DNA of 64,000 nucleotides from Streptomyces ambofaciens ATCC 23877 (GCF_001267885.1 NZ_CP012382.1:5815001-5879000), one strand, 5' to 3'. Positions 11,932 to 21,026 are shown, numbered from the stretch's first letter. Translations and numbers: made by a program. The notes: generated from the sequence alone by a model not told the origin.

Positions 11932-12273
11932 ATGGACCGTCTGTTCCATGCCCTGGCGGACACGACGCGCCGCGACATCGTCCGTCGCTGCGTACGGGAC
12001 GACCTCTCGGTGTCGCGACTGGCCGAGGCCTACCCGATGAGTTTCGCCGCGGTGCAGAAGCACGTCGCGGTGCTGGAGCGGGCCGGTCTGGTGGTCAAGC
12101 GGCGTCGCGGACGCGAGCAACTCGTGCGCACCGATCCGGATGCCGTTCGACGGGCGCGGCAGGCCCTCGACGAACTGGAGTCCGCCTGGCGTGGCCGCGT
12201 GGAGCGGATGTCCCGTCTGCTCGACGAGGGCCCGGGACCCGAAGTGCACAACCCCACGGAAGGACAGGACTGA
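11932..12273 (+). CDS. ArsR-family transcriptional repressor (SdpR-like)
   Basis: A 113-residue winged-helix regulator (LFHALADTTRRDIVRRCVRD, SFAAVQKHVAVLERAGLVVK, RGREQLVRTDPDAV). It has no metal-binding cysteine pair, placing it with the non-metal SdpR/SRPBCC-linked subgroup. The ATG at 11932 leaves the palindromic operator upstream; an in-frame ATG at 11893 within the operator would add 13 residues. The stop overlaps the ATG of the SRPBCC gene by one base (TGATG), so both are co-transcribed and coupled. Confidence 0.88.
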   Translation: MDRLFHALADTTRRDIVRRCVRDDLSVSRLAEAYPMSFAAVQKHVAVLERAGLVVKRRRGREQLVRTDPDAVRRARQALDELESAWRGRVERMSRLLDEGPGPEVHNPTEGQD

Positions 12274-12758
12274 TGACTGTCACCAGCATGGACAAGGATC
12301 CGGACCGTCTCACCCTCACCCTGGTCGCCGACTTCACCGCGCCGGTCGCCCGGGTGTGGCAGCTGTGGTCCGACCCCCGGCAGCTGGAGCGCTGGTGGGG
12401 TCCGCCGACCTATCCGGCCACGGTGGAGGAGTACGACCTGACGCCCGGCGGGGAGGTCACCTACTTCATGACCGGTCCGGAGGGGGACCAGTACCGGGGC
12501 TGGTGGCGGATCACCTCGGTGGACGCTCCGACGTCCCTGGAGTTCACCGACGGCTTCGCCGACGCCGAGGGCGTGCCGAGCGCGGACATGCCGACCACCT
12601 CCACGCGGGTGACGCTCACCGAGCGCGACGGCGGCACCCGCATGGAGATGCGTTCGGTCTTCGACACCGCGGAGCAGATGGAGCAGCTCGCGAAGATGGG
12701 CATGGAGGAAGGACTGCGGGAGGCGGTCGGCCAGATGGACGGCCTGCTCACGGGCTGA
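12273..12758 (+). CDS. SRPBCC (AHSA1-like) domain protein
   Basis: A 161-residue START/AHSA1-fold protein that binds a small hydrophobic ligand in this family. Characteristic segments are FTAPVARVWQLWSDPRQLER, WWGPPTYPAT and the C-terminal helix MEEGLREAVGQMDGLL. Directly coupled to the ArsR-type regulator, a very common actinobacterial pair in which the SRPBCC protein's ligand is unknown. The convergent nei2 gene ends 97 bp downstream. Confidence 0.88.
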   Translation: MTVTSMDKDPDRLTLTLVADFTAPVARVWQLWSDPRQLERWWGPPTYPATVEEYDLTPGGEVTYFMTGPEGDQYRGWWRITSVDAPTSLEFTDGFADAEGVPSADMPTTSTRVTLTERDGGTRMEMRSVFDTAEQMEQLAKMGMEEGLREAVGQMDGLLTG

Positions 12759-12788
12759 ATCCCCCGGCCGCCTCCTCGGCCGAACGGC

Positions 12789-12832
12789 GTCGGCTCGGTC
12801 CGCACCTGCCGAGTGCCGTCGGCCGAGCCGAC
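12789..12832. terminator. Bidirectional terminator between SRPBCC gene and nei2
   Basis: Inverted repeat GTCGGCTCGG (12789-12798) and CCGAGCCGAC (12823-12832) in the short gap between convergent genes. The loop of 24 bases can form further GC pairs. No T-tract, as is common in Streptomyces. Confidence 0.5.
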
Positions 12833-12854
12833 CGGCCGGGCGCGCCGACCCGTG

Positions 12855-13694
12855 TCAACGCACACCGCGCCGCCGCCCGGAACCGGCGAGGCCGCCTGGC
12901 CGCGGCGCGGGACCGGCCTGGCACGTCGGGCACCAGTACGTGGGGCGTTCGCGGGACCCGTCGCCCTGGTCCGCCAGACGGATCGATGTGCCGCAGCGCA
13001 GGCAGGGGCGCGGGGCGCGGCTGTACACGAACAGATCCTGGCCGCGCAGGCCCGTCGTACGGCGGACGGGGCGGTCGCGGTTGGCCTCCAGGAGCTTCTT
13101 CGCGAGTACGGGCACCTTCGCCGCGAGTGCGGGGGGCAGGTCCCCGACGGGCAGCCAGGGCGTGACGCCGAGCAGGAAGCAGAGCTCGCACTTGTAGACG
13201 TTGCCGATGCCGGCGAGATTGCGCTGGTCGAGCAGGGCCTCACCGAGCGGACGGGCCGGGTCCGCGCGCAGGTTGGCCAGGGCCTGTTCCGGATTCCAGT
13301 CCGGGCCCAGCAGGTCGGGGCCGAGGTGACCGACGGCGCGCTCCTCGTCGGCGGTGCGGAGGAGTTCCAGCACCGGGAGGCGGTAGCCGACGGCCGTGCG
13401 GTCGGTGGTGCCGAGGATCACCCGGATCTGGTGTGCCGGTCCGCCGCTCCAGCGCTGCCCTGCCGCGAACACCTTCCACGAGCCGTCCATCCGCAGGTGC
13501 GAGTGGACCGTCAGGCCCCCCTCGACGCGGGTGAGCAGGTGCTTTCCGCGCGCGGTGACGTCCAGGACCGCACGGCCGGTGAGGTCGGCCGTGGCGTACC
13601 GGGGCACGCGGAAGTCGCTGCGGATCAGCATCTTGCCGGCGAGGGCCTCGTGCAGCCGCCGCGCGGCCTGCCAGACCGTGTCTCCTTCGGGCAT
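12855..13694 (-). CDS. nei2: Fpg/Nei-family DNA glycosylase (endonuclease VIII-like, Nei2 type)
   Basis: Base-excision repair glycosylase/AP lyase of 279 residues. It begins MPEGDTVWQAARRLHEAL, with the catalytic proline and glutamate at the N-terminus, has the central H2TH region (LLDQRNLAGIGNVYKCEL) and a C-terminal zinc finger (CLRCG...YWCPTC). The start MPEGDT and linkage to lhr match mycobacterial Nei2. It lies 18 bp downstream of lhr on the same strand, so the two form a repair operon. The last 20 residues are an unstructured Arg/Gly/Pro tail. Confidence 0.93.
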   Translation of the reverse strand: MPEGDTVWQAARRLHEALAGKMLIRSDFRVPRYATADLTGRAVLDVTARGKHLLTRVEGGLTVHSHLRMDGSWKVFAAGQRWSGGPAHQIRVILGTTDRTAVGYRLPVLELLRTADEERAVGHLGPDLLGPDWNPEQALANLRADPARPLGEALLDQRNLAGIGNVYKCELCFLLGVTPWLPVGDLPPALAAKVPVLAKKLLEANRDRPVRRTTGLRGQDLFVYSRAPRPCLRCGTSIRLADQGDGSRERPTYWCPTCQAGPAPRPGGLAGSGRRRGVR

Positions 13695-13712
13695 GGATCA
13701 AGGGTGACAGGC

Positions 13713-16700
13713 TCAGGCCCTGATGCGCAGTCCGCGTGGGGTGGCGATGAAGCCCGCTTCCTCCAGGAGGGGGCCGAAGGGGGACGTCAGGGCCGCCGTG
13801 CCGTTGACGCGTTCCACCGTGACCGTGCCGAGGGACCCGGCGCGGGCGGCCGTGCCGAGCGCCTCCGCGGCTGCCCGCAGGCGGAGGTCGTCACCGGGGG
13901 AGGCGTCCGGATCGGAGGGCCAGAGCAGCAGTGTCTTGCCGCCGCGCTCCATGTAGAGCACCGGCTCACCCTCGACGAGCACCACCAGCGACCCGGCCTT
14001 GCGGCCCGGCTTGTGCGTGGCACCGGCCGGGGGCTCGGGCCAGGTCAGGGCCGCGCCGTACGCGTTCGCCGGATCGGCGGCGGCCAGGACGACGGCCCGT
14101 GGACCGGTGGAGAGGCGGTCGCGGCGGCCGGGGAAGCCGGTGGCGAACGAGCCCCGCGGTCCGCCGTAGCCGCCCTGCGCCCCGCCTCCGCGCGGTCCCC
14201 CGGCGCCCGGGTCCGCGTAGTCGCGAGGGGAGACGTAGTCATCCCGGGTGGAGGGGCGCTGCCGCGGGGGCGTGGACGCGTCGCCGGATCGGCCCGGGGC
14301 GCCGGTGCCCGCGTCACCGCCGAACGGGAAGTCGTCGAAGGGGAAGTCGCCCCTGGCCGGGTCGCCTGACCAGTCGGCCCCGTCAGCCCCAGCCCCGTCA
14401 GTCCCGTCAGCTCTGTCAGCTCTGTCAGCCCCGCGTGATCCGTCGGCCCCGTAGGACTCGTTCGAACCGCCGGACCAGTCGGATCCGTCCCGGGCGGTGG
14501 GGCCGGGGAGGCCGCCGCTGAAGTCGGGTCGTTCGGGTGAAGCCTCGCCGCGGTCCCGGGCGTTCGCGACGGCGCGCAGCCGGTCGACGGCGCCCTCCAT
14601 GGCGAACTGCGCCGCGCCGAGCCCTTCCACGACGTAACCGCGCCTGGCCTGCCCGCTCTCCTCGAAGGCGGCCAGGATGCGGTACACCGCGGAGAAGCCT
14701 CCCTCGACGCCCTCCGCGGCGACGGCACCGCGGGTCACCACGCCGTGCCGGTCGAGGAGGGCACGGGCCAGGGCGTGCGCGCGTACCGTGGCGTCGGCCT
14801 CACGGTCCGGGAGCAGCGACCAGCGGCCCGCCACGGTCGGGGGGCCGGTGCGGGACGCGGTGCGGGCGGCGGCCGTCAGCGAGCCGTAGCGCCCACGAGG
14901 CACGCCGCGCTTGGCCCGGTGGGCGGTGGACCCGGCGGTGCGGCCGGAGCCGAGCAGGGAGCGCAGGGGCGCGAGCGTGTCGTTCGTCAGCCGGCCGGAC
15001 CAGGCCAGCTCCCAGAGGGCGTCGGCCAACTGCGGATCGGTGGCCTCCGGGTGGGTGGTGGCGCGCACTTGGTCGGCGATCTGCCGGAAGAACAGCCCGT
15101 ACCCGCCCGAGAGACTGCTCAGGACGGACTCGTGGAGGGCGGTCGTCTCCAAGGGGTGCGGGGGCGGCAGGAGCAGGGGAGCGGCGTCCGCGAGGTAGAG
15201 CGACACCCAGCCGTCCTTCCCGGGGAGCGAACCGGCTCCCGCCCACACCACTTCGCCGGCGGCCGTGAGCTCGTCCAGCATCGCCGGGCTGTAGTTCGCC
15301 ACGCGGGAGGGCAGGACCAGCTTCTCCAGGGCTGAGGCGGGCACGGAGGCGCCCTGCAGCTGCTCGACGGCCCGGACGAGACCGTCGATCCCGCGCAAGG
15401 CGTGCCCCTTGCCGATGTGCTGCCACTGGGGCAGGAACTGGCCCAGCGCGGCCGGCGGCACCGGCTCCAGCTCGTGTCGCAGCGCGGCCAGGGAGCGGCG
15501 CCGCAGCCTGCGCAGGACCGTCGCGTCGCACCACTCCTGGCCGATCCCGGCCGGATGGAACTCGCCCTGCACGACCCGCCCCGCCGCGGCGAGCCGTTGC
15601 AGGGCGCCCTCGGTCACCGCGACGCCCAGGCCGAAGCGTGCCGCCGCGGTGACCGACGTGAAGGGGCCGTGGGTGCGGGCGTATCGGGCGAGCAGGTCGC
15701 CGAGCGGGTCCTTCACCGGTTCGGTGAACGCCTCGGGCACGCCGACGGGCAGCGCGGTGCCCAGCGCGTCGCGCAGCCGGCCCGCGTCCTCGATGGCCGC
15801 CCAGTGGTCGGCACCGGCGATGCGCACCCGGATCGCCCGGCGGGCGGCGGCCAGCTCCTGCGCCCAGTGCGGTTCTGCGCCCCGCTCGGTGAGCTCGGCG
15901 TCCGTGAGCGGGCCGAGCAGGCGCAACAGGTCCGCGACGCTCTCCGAGTCCTTGGCGCGGCGGTCCTCGGTGAGCCACTGCAGCTCGCGCTCCAGCTCGG
16001 TGAGCACCTCCGCGTCGAGCAGCTCCCGCAGCTCCGCCTGACCGAGCAGCTCGGCGAGCAGCCGTGAGTCCAGGGAGAGGGCGGCGGCACGGCGCTCGGC
16101 GAGCGGCGAGTCGCCCTCGTACAGGAACTGGGCGACGTATCCGAAGAGCAGGGAGCGGGCGAACGGGGACGGCTCGGGCGTGGTGACCTCGACCAGGCGC
16201 ACCTTGCGGGACTCCAGGTCGCCCATCAGCTCGACCAGGCCGGGGACGTCGAAGACGTCCTGGAGGCACTCGCGGACCGCCTCCAGGACGATGGGGAACG
16301 AGCCGTACTCGCTCGCGACCTCCAGCAACTGGGCGGCGCGCTGGCGCTGCTGCCACAGCGGGGTCCGCTTGCCGGGGCTGCGGCGCGGCAGCAGCAGCGC
16401 GCGGGCGGCGCACTCGCGGAAGCGGGACGCGAACAGGGCCGAGCCTCCCACCTGGTCGGTGACGACACGGTCGACCTCGCCCTTGTCGAAGACCACGTCG
16501 CCCGCGCCGACGGGCGCCTGCTCGGCGTCGTACTCCAGGCCGGGCTTCGCCGGTTCACCGTCGAGCAGGTCCAGGCTCATCAGGTCGGCGTCCGGCAGAC
16601 GCAGCACGATCCCGTCGTCGGCATGCATGACCTGGGCGTCCATGCCGTACCGCTCGGTCAGCCTGGCGCCGAGCGCGAGGGCCCAGGGGGCGTGCACCTG

Positions 16701-18791
16701 GGCTCCGAAGGGGGAGTGGACCACGACCCGCCAGTCGCCCAGCTCGTCCCGGAAACGCTCCACGACGATGGTGCGGTCGTCGGGGATGTGGCCGCAGGCT
16801 TCGCGCTGTTCGTCGAGATACGCCAGGACGTTGTCCGCGGCCCAGGCGTCCAGGCCCGCGGTGACCAGGCGGAGCCGGGCGTCCTCCTCGGTGAGGGAGC
16901 CGACCTCGCGCAGGAACGCGCCCAGGGCCCTGCCCAGCTCCAGGGGGCGGCCCAACTGGTCGCCCTTCCAGAACGGCAGCCGTCCCGGCACGCCCGGGGC
17001 GGGGGAGACCAGGACGCGGTCGCGGGTGATGTCCTCGATGCGCCAGGAACTGGTGCCGAGGGTGAAGACGTCGCCCACGCGGGACTCGTAGACCATCTCC
17101 TCGTCGAGCTCGCCGACCCGGCCGCCGCCCTTCTTCGGGTCGGCGCCGGCGAGGAAGACCCCGAAGAGGCCGCGGTCGGGGATCGTGCCGCCCGAGGTGA
17201 CGGCGAGGCGCTGCGCGCCCGGGCGGCCGGTGACGGTGCCGGTGACCCGGTCCCACACCACGCGCGGGCGCAGCTCGGCGAAGGCGTCGGACGGATAGCG
17301 TCCCGCGAGCATGTCCAGGACGGCGGTGAAGGCGGATTCCGGCAGTGAGGCGAACGGGGCGGCGCGGCGGACGGTGGCGAGCAGGTCGTCGACCTGCCAG
17401 GAGTCCAGCGCGGTCATGGCCACGATCTGCTGGGCCAGGACGTCCAGCGGGTTGGCGGGGACCCTGAGGGCCTCGATGGCACCGCTGCGCATCCGCTCGG
17501 TGACCACGGCGGCCTGCACCAGGTCGCCGCGGTACTTGGGGAACACGACGCCCGTGGACACGGCGCCGACCTGGTGGCCCGCGCGGCCGACGCGCTGGAG
17601 ACCGGAGGCGACCGAGGGCGGTGACTCGACCTGGACGACGAGGTCGACGGCGCCCATGTCGATGCCCAGCTCGAGACTGGAGGTGGCGACGACCGCCGGC
17701 AGACGGCCCGCCTTCAGATCCTCCTCGACCAGGGCGCGCTGCTCCTTGGAGACCGATCCGTGGTGGGCGCGGGCGATCACCGAGGGGGCGCCCTGCGCGG
17801 CTCCCGAGCCGCCCATGAGCTCGGCGGGGGAGTGGTGCTCTTCCAGGGACTCGCCGGTCGCACGCTCGTACGCGATCTCGTTGAGCCGGTTGCACAGGCG
17901 CTCGGCCAGGCGCCGGGAGTTGGCGAAGACGATGGTCGAGCGGTGCGACTGGACGAGGTCGGTGATCCGCTCCTCGACGTGCGGCCAGATCGACGGGCGC
18001 TCCGCGCCCTCGTTGCCGTCGGCGACCGGGGAGCCGCCCAGCTCGGCCAGGTCCTCGACCGGGACCACCACGGAGAGGTCGAACTCCTTGCCCGAGGCCG
18101 GCTGGACGATCTCCACCTTGCCGCGCGGGGCGAGGAAGCGTGCGACCTCGTCCACCGGCCGGACCGTCGCCGAGAGGCCGATGCGCCGGGCGGGCTTCGG
18201 CAGCAACTCGTCCAGCCGCTCCAGGGTGAGCGCGAGGTGGGCGCCGCGCTTGGTGCCCGCGACGGCGTGCACCTCGTCCAGGATCACCGTCTCGATGCCG
18301 GTCAGCGCTTCGCGCGTGGCCGACGTCAGCATGAGGAACAGGGACTCCGGAGTGGTGATCAGGATGTCCGGCGGGCGGGTGGAGAGGGCGCGGCGCTCGG
18401 CGGCCGGGGTGTCACCCGAGCGGATGCCGACCTTGACCTCGGGCTCGGGCAGGCCCAGACGGACGGATTCCTGGCGGATGCCGGTCAGCGGGCTGCGGAG
18501 ATTGCGCTCGACGTCGACGGCCAACGCCTTGAGCGGCGAGACGTACAGGACGCGGCAGCGCTTCTTGGGGTCGGCCGGCGGGGGCGTCGAGGCCAGCTGG
18601 TCCAGGGCGGCGAGGAAGGCGGCCAGTGTCTTGCCGGAGCCGGTCGGGGCGACCACCAGCACGTCCGAGCCCCGCGAGATCGCCTTCCAGGTGCCCGCCT
18701 GGGCGGCGGTGGGCGCGGAGAAGGCACCCGTGAACCAACCGCGGGTCGCGGGGGAGAAGCCGTCCAGGGCTCGGTGTGCGGAGCTGACCAT
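13713..18791 (-). CDS. lhr: Lhr-type ATP-dependent DNA/RNA-DNA helicase
   Basis: Large superfamily-2 helicase of 1692 residues. Walker A APTGSGKTLAAFL, DEVH box (VILDEVHAVAGTKRG) and motif III LSATVRP are in the N-terminal half, followed by the helicase C domain, winged helix and Lhr-core domains, and a long C-terminal region. About residues 1420-1570 form an inserted low-complexity Asp/Gly/Ala linker, making it longer than the roughly 1500-residue mycobacterial Lhr. The ATG at 18791 starts MVSSAHRALDGFSPATRGWF; frames extending upstream run through a tandem repeat and are not credible. Forms an operon with nei2. Confidence 0.94.
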   Translation of the reverse strand: MVSSAHRALDGFSPATRGWFTGAFSAPTAAQAGTWKAISRGSDVLVVAPTGSGKTLAAFLAALDQLASTPPPADPKKRCRVLYVSPLKALAVDVERNLRSPLTGIRQESVRLGLPEPEVKVGIRSGDTPAAERRALSTRPPDILITTPESLFLMLTSATREALTGIETVILDEVHAVAGTKRGAHLALTLERLDELLPKPARRIGLSATVRPVDEVARFLAPRGKVEIVQPASGKEFDLSVVVPVEDLAELGGSPVADGNEGAERPSIWPHVEERITDLVQSHRSTIVFANSRRLAERLCNRLNEIAYERATGESLEEHHSPAELMGGSGAAQGAPSVIARAHHGSVSKEQRALVEEDLKAGRLPAVVATSSLELGIDMGAVDLVVQVESPPSVASGLQRVGRAGHQVGAVSTGVVFPKYRGDLVQAAVVTERMRSGAIEALRVPANPLDVLAQQIVAMTALDSWQVDDLLATVRRAAPFASLPESAFTAVLDMLAGRYPSDAFAELRPRVVWDRVTGTVTGRPGAQRLAVTSGGTIPDRGLFGVFLAGADPKKGGGRVGELDEEMVYESRVGDVFTLGTSSWRIEDITRDRVLVSPAPGVPGRLPFWKGDQLGRPLELGRALGAFLREVGSLTEEDARLRLVTAGLDAWAADNVLAYLDEQREACGHIPDDRTIVVERFRDELGDWRVVVHSPFGAQVHAPWALALGARLTERYGMDAQVMHADDGIVLRLPDADLMSLDLLDGEPAKPGLEYDAEQAPVGAGDVVFDKGEVDRVVTDQVGGSALFASRFRECAARALLLPRRSPGKRTPLWQQRQRAAQLLEVASEYGSFPIVLEAVRECLQDVFDVPGLVELMGDLESRKVRLVEVTTPEPSPFARSLLFGYVAQFLYEGDSPLAERRAAALSLDSRLLAELLGQAELRELLDAEVLTELERELQWLTEDRRAKDSESVADLLRLLGPLTDAELTERGAEPHWAQELAAARRAIRVRIAGADHWAAIEDAGRLRDALGTALPVGVPEAFTEPVKDPLGDLLARYARTHGPFTSVTAAARFGLGVAVTEGALQRLAAAGRVVQGEFHPAGIGQEWCDATVLRRLRRRSLAALRHELEPVPPAALGQFLPQWQHIGKGHALRGIDGLVRAVEQLQGASVPASALEKLVLPSRVANYSPAMLDELTAAGEVVWAGAGSLPGKDGWVSLYLADAAPLLLPPPHPLETTALHESVLSSLSGGYGLFFRQIADQVRATTHPEATDPQLADALWELAWSGRLTNDTLAPLRSLLGSGRTAGSTAHRAKRGVPRGRYGSLTAAARTASRTGPPTVAGRWSLLPDREADATVRAHALARALLDRHGVVTRGAVAAEGVEGGFSAVYRILAAFEESGQARRGYVVEGLGAAQFAMEGAVDRLRAVANARDRGEASPERPDFSGGLPGPTARDGSDWSGGSNESYGADGSRGADRADRADGTDGAGADGADWSGDPARGDFPFDDFPFGGDAGTGAPGRSGDASTPPRQRPSTRDDYVSPRDYADPGAGGPRGGGAQGGYGGPRGSFATGFPGRRDRLSTGPRAVVLAAADPANAYGAALTWPEPPAGATHKPGRKAGSLVVLVEGEPVLYMERGGKTLLLWPSDPDASPGDDLRLRAAAEALGTAARAGSLGTVTVERVNGTAALTSPFGPLLEEAGFIATPRGLRIRA

Positions 18792-19111
18792 GGATCCATC
18801 GTGCACCCGAGCACTGACAATCGGCCCGATCCGGCCGTGGGGCGGGTTGCTCGGTGGCCGGACCGGACGGACCGGCAGGACAGGGCGGCAGGACGGGGTG
18901 GCAGGACGGGGCGGCAGGACGGGGTGGCAGGACAGGGCGGCAGGACGGGGTGGCAGGACGTGGGATGAGGCGGCGTTGACGGTTCGGTGCCGACGGCCGG
19001 CGACGCGGGCCGACGGTGGAGGCGGGGCCGGTCGCGGCAACGCAGCCCCGGGGGGACGGACCCGGTGGCCCAGGGCCCGGGCGGCGGTGCCCGGTGACGG
19101 AGAATGGGCGC
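18792..19111. other. lhr-araC divergent intergenic region
   Basis: About 320 bases with no supported gene. It contains a 13-bp tandem repeat array (18874-18964) and, further on, GC-rich DNA leading into the AraC gene. No convincing -35/-10 pair can be named on either strand. Confidence 0.6.
18874..18964. repeat. 13-bp tandem repeat, seven units
   Basis: Seven head-to-tail copies of GGCAGGACGGGGT or close variants, in exact 13-bp register. Units 1 and 5 have ACAGGGC, units 2, 4 and 6 have ACGGGGT, unit 3 ends GGGGC and unit 7 is degenerate. It lies between the divergent lhr and AraC-type genes. Confidence 0.9.
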
Positions 19112-19978
19112 ATGGCGGGATCGGGTGAGCGGGCACGGCACTGGCGGTATGCGGAGCTGCCCCACGTCGATCTGCTGCGGGCCCGGTACATCCGGAAGAC
19201 CTTCGCACGCCACACCCACGAGCACTTCGTCATCGCCGCCATCGCCGACGGCGTGGACGTCTTCCACCACGGCGGCAGCGACCAGTACGCCGGAGCGGGA
19301 TCACTCGCCCTGGTCAACCCCGACACCCCGCACACGGGGCGGGCCGGAGGACCCGAGGGATGGCGCTACGGGGCCGTCTACCCGGCGCCCGGACTCGTGG
19401 CCGGGATCGCGGCGGAGACGACCACACTGCGCGGGACGCCCGGCTTCGTGCGACCGGTGCTCGACGATCCGTACGCCGTCGAGCTGGTGCACCGCGTGCT
19501 GCGCGCCGCCGACGAGGGGAACGCGCTCGCCGCCGACACGCTGCTGCGGGTGGCGGTGACCCGGTTGCTGCGGTTGAACGGCGGCCCGTTGCCCCGGCGG
19601 CAGGTGCGGACGGCCGGGGCCGGGAGCGCGGCACGCGCGCGTGCCGCGCTGGAGGAGAGGATGGCCGACCCGCCGAGCCTGGAGCGCCTCGCCGGGGAGC
19701 TGGGAACCAGCCCCTTCGCGCTGCTGCGTGCCTTCCGCGACACGTACGGCATGCCGCCCCACGCCTGGCTGACGGACGCCCGTGTGCGCCGGGCGCGGCG
19801 GCTGCTGGACGCCGGGACGGCCCCGGCCGAGGCGGCCGTCGCCGTGGGTTTCACCGACCAGCCGCATCTGAACCGGCACTTCGCGCGGATCGTGGGTGTG
19901 CCTCCCGGGGCGTACCAACGCGAGCGCAAGAACGTACAAGACGCACGGCGGCGGCCTCTCCTACCGTCCGAGGCGTGA
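19112..19978 (+). CDS. AraC-family transcriptional regulator
   Basis: A 288-residue regulator with an N-terminal cupin ligand domain (FARHTHEHFVIAAIADGVDV, GSLALVNPDTPHTGRAG) and a C-terminal double HTH (LERLAGELGTSPFALLRAFR, GMPPHAWLTDARVRRARRLL, AVGFTDQPHLNRHFARIVGV). It resembles regulators placed before AzlCD exporters. The ATG at 19112 starts MAGSGERARHWRY. Its stop overlaps the GTG of azlC by 4 bp (GTGA), so regulator and transporter are one translational unit and it probably controls its own operon. Confidence 0.92.
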   Translation: MAGSGERARHWRYAELPHVDLLRARYIRKTFARHTHEHFVIAAIADGVDVFHHGGSDQYAGAGSLALVNPDTPHTGRAGGPEGWRYGAVYPAPGLVAGIAAETTTLRGTPGFVRPVLDDPYAVELVHRVLRAADEGNALAADTLLRVAVTRLLRLNGGPLPRRQVRTAGAGSAARARAALEERMADPPSLERLAGELGTSPFALLRAFRDTYGMPPHAWLTDARVRRARRLLDAGTAPAEAAVAVGFTDQPHLNRHFARIVGVPPGAYQRERKNVQDARRRPLLPSEA

Positions 19979-20721
19979 CAGAACAGACAGCCGATCCCGA
20001 CACGCGCGCCGTCGGAGCCAAGCCGGACGCCGCCGTCGTACGGGACGCCCTCGGGGTGGGAGTCGCCGTCGGACTGTCCGGGTTCGCCTTCGGGGTGACC
20101 TCGGCCGGCAGCGGGCTCACACTGCCGCAGACCTGCGCGCTCAGCCTCCTGGTGTTCACCGGAGCGTCCCAGTTCGCGCTCGTGGGTGCCCTCGCGGCCG
20201 GCGGCAACCCGCTCACCGCCGCAGCGGGAGCCTTCTTCCTGGGCGTGCGCAACGCCTTCTACGGACTGCGGCTGTCGCAGTTGCTGGCCCTCCCGCGCGC
20301 GGTGCGGCCGTTCGCCGCGCAGTGGGTCATCGACGAGACCACGGCCGTGGCCCTCGCGCAGCCGACGCGGCGCGGCGCCAGGATCGGGTTCACCGTCACC
20401 GGGCTCACCCTCTACCTGCTGTGGAACCTGACCACCCTGCTCGGCGCGCTGGGGGCGGAGGCCATCGGGGACACCGACGCCTGGGGGCTCGACGCCGCCG
20501 GCCCCGCGGTCTTCCTGGCCCTGCTCGCGCCGATGCTGACGACCACCACCGAGCGCGCGGTCGCCGCGCTGGCCGTCCTCCTGGGGCTCGGCCTGCTTCC
20601 CGTGCTGCCCGCCGGCGTGCCCGTCCTGGTGGCCGCTTCGGCGGCACCCGTCGTGCTGTGGGCGCGAGGACGCCGCGCTGGCGAGGCCGGAGAGGGCTCC
20701 GCGCGGGAGGGGAAGCGGTGA
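19975..20721 (+). CDS. azlC: AzlC-family branched-chain amino acid export permease
   Basis: Large subunit (248 residues) of a two-component AzlCD exporter of branched-chain or related amino acids. Several membrane segments are visible (VGVAVGLSGFAFGVTSAG, LSLLVFTGASQFALVGALAA, LYLLWNLTTLLGALGAEAIG) with the family motif TGASQF and GVRNAFYGLRLS. The GTG start overlaps the AraC-type gene and the stop overlaps azlD (GTGA). Substrate identity is inference from the family. Confidence 0.9.
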   Translation: MTEQTADPDTRAVGAKPDAAVVRDALGVGVAVGLSGFAFGVTSAGSGLTLPQTCALSLLVFTGASQFALVGALAAGGNPLTAAAGAFFLGVRNAFYGLRLSQLLALPRAVRPFAAQWVIDETTAVALAQPTRRGARIGFTVTGLTLYLLWNLTTLLGALGAEAIGDTDAWGLDAAGPAVFLALLAPMLTTTTERAVAALAVLLGLGLLPVLPAGVPVLVAASAAPVVLWARGRRAGEAGEGSAREGKR

Positions 20722-21026
20722 ACGTCTGGATCGCCATCGGCGTGACGGCGGTGGGCTGCTACGCCGTCAAGCTCCTCGGCCTCCTGGTGCCCGCCGGCGC
20801 CATGGAGCGGCCCCTGGTGCGGCGCCTCGCCGCCCTGCTTCCCGTCGCTCTCCTCGCCGCGCTCACCGCCCAGCAGACCTTCGCCGACGGGCAGGCGCTC
20901 GTGCTGGACGCCCGGGCCGCGGGAGTCGCCGCGGCCGCCGTCGCGCTGGTGCTGCGCGCACCGTTCCTGCTCGTCGTCGCGGCGGCCGTGGTGGTGACCG
21001 CGGGGGTGCGAGCCATGGGCGGCTGA
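20718..21026 (+). CDS. azlD: AzlD-family small export subunit
   Basis: A 102-residue protein of four predicted membrane helices (WIAIGVTAVGCYAVKLLGLL, LLPVALLAALTAQQTFADG, AAVALVLRAPFLLVVAAAVV), partner of AzlC. The GTG start overlaps the azlC stop by 4 bp and follows a GGAGGGGAAGC ribosome site. The gene ends only 6 bp from the convergent toroid-protein gene. Confidence 0.9.
   Translation: MNVWIAIGVTAVGCYAVKLLGLLVPAGAMERPLVRRLAALLPVALLAALTAQQTFADGQALVLDARAAGVAAAAVALVLRAPFLLVVAAAVVVTAGVRAMGG

Noticed and set aside
18874..18964. Tandem repeats as a CRISPR array
   Set aside because: Units are 13 bp head to tail with no spacers, and there are no cas genes in the window.
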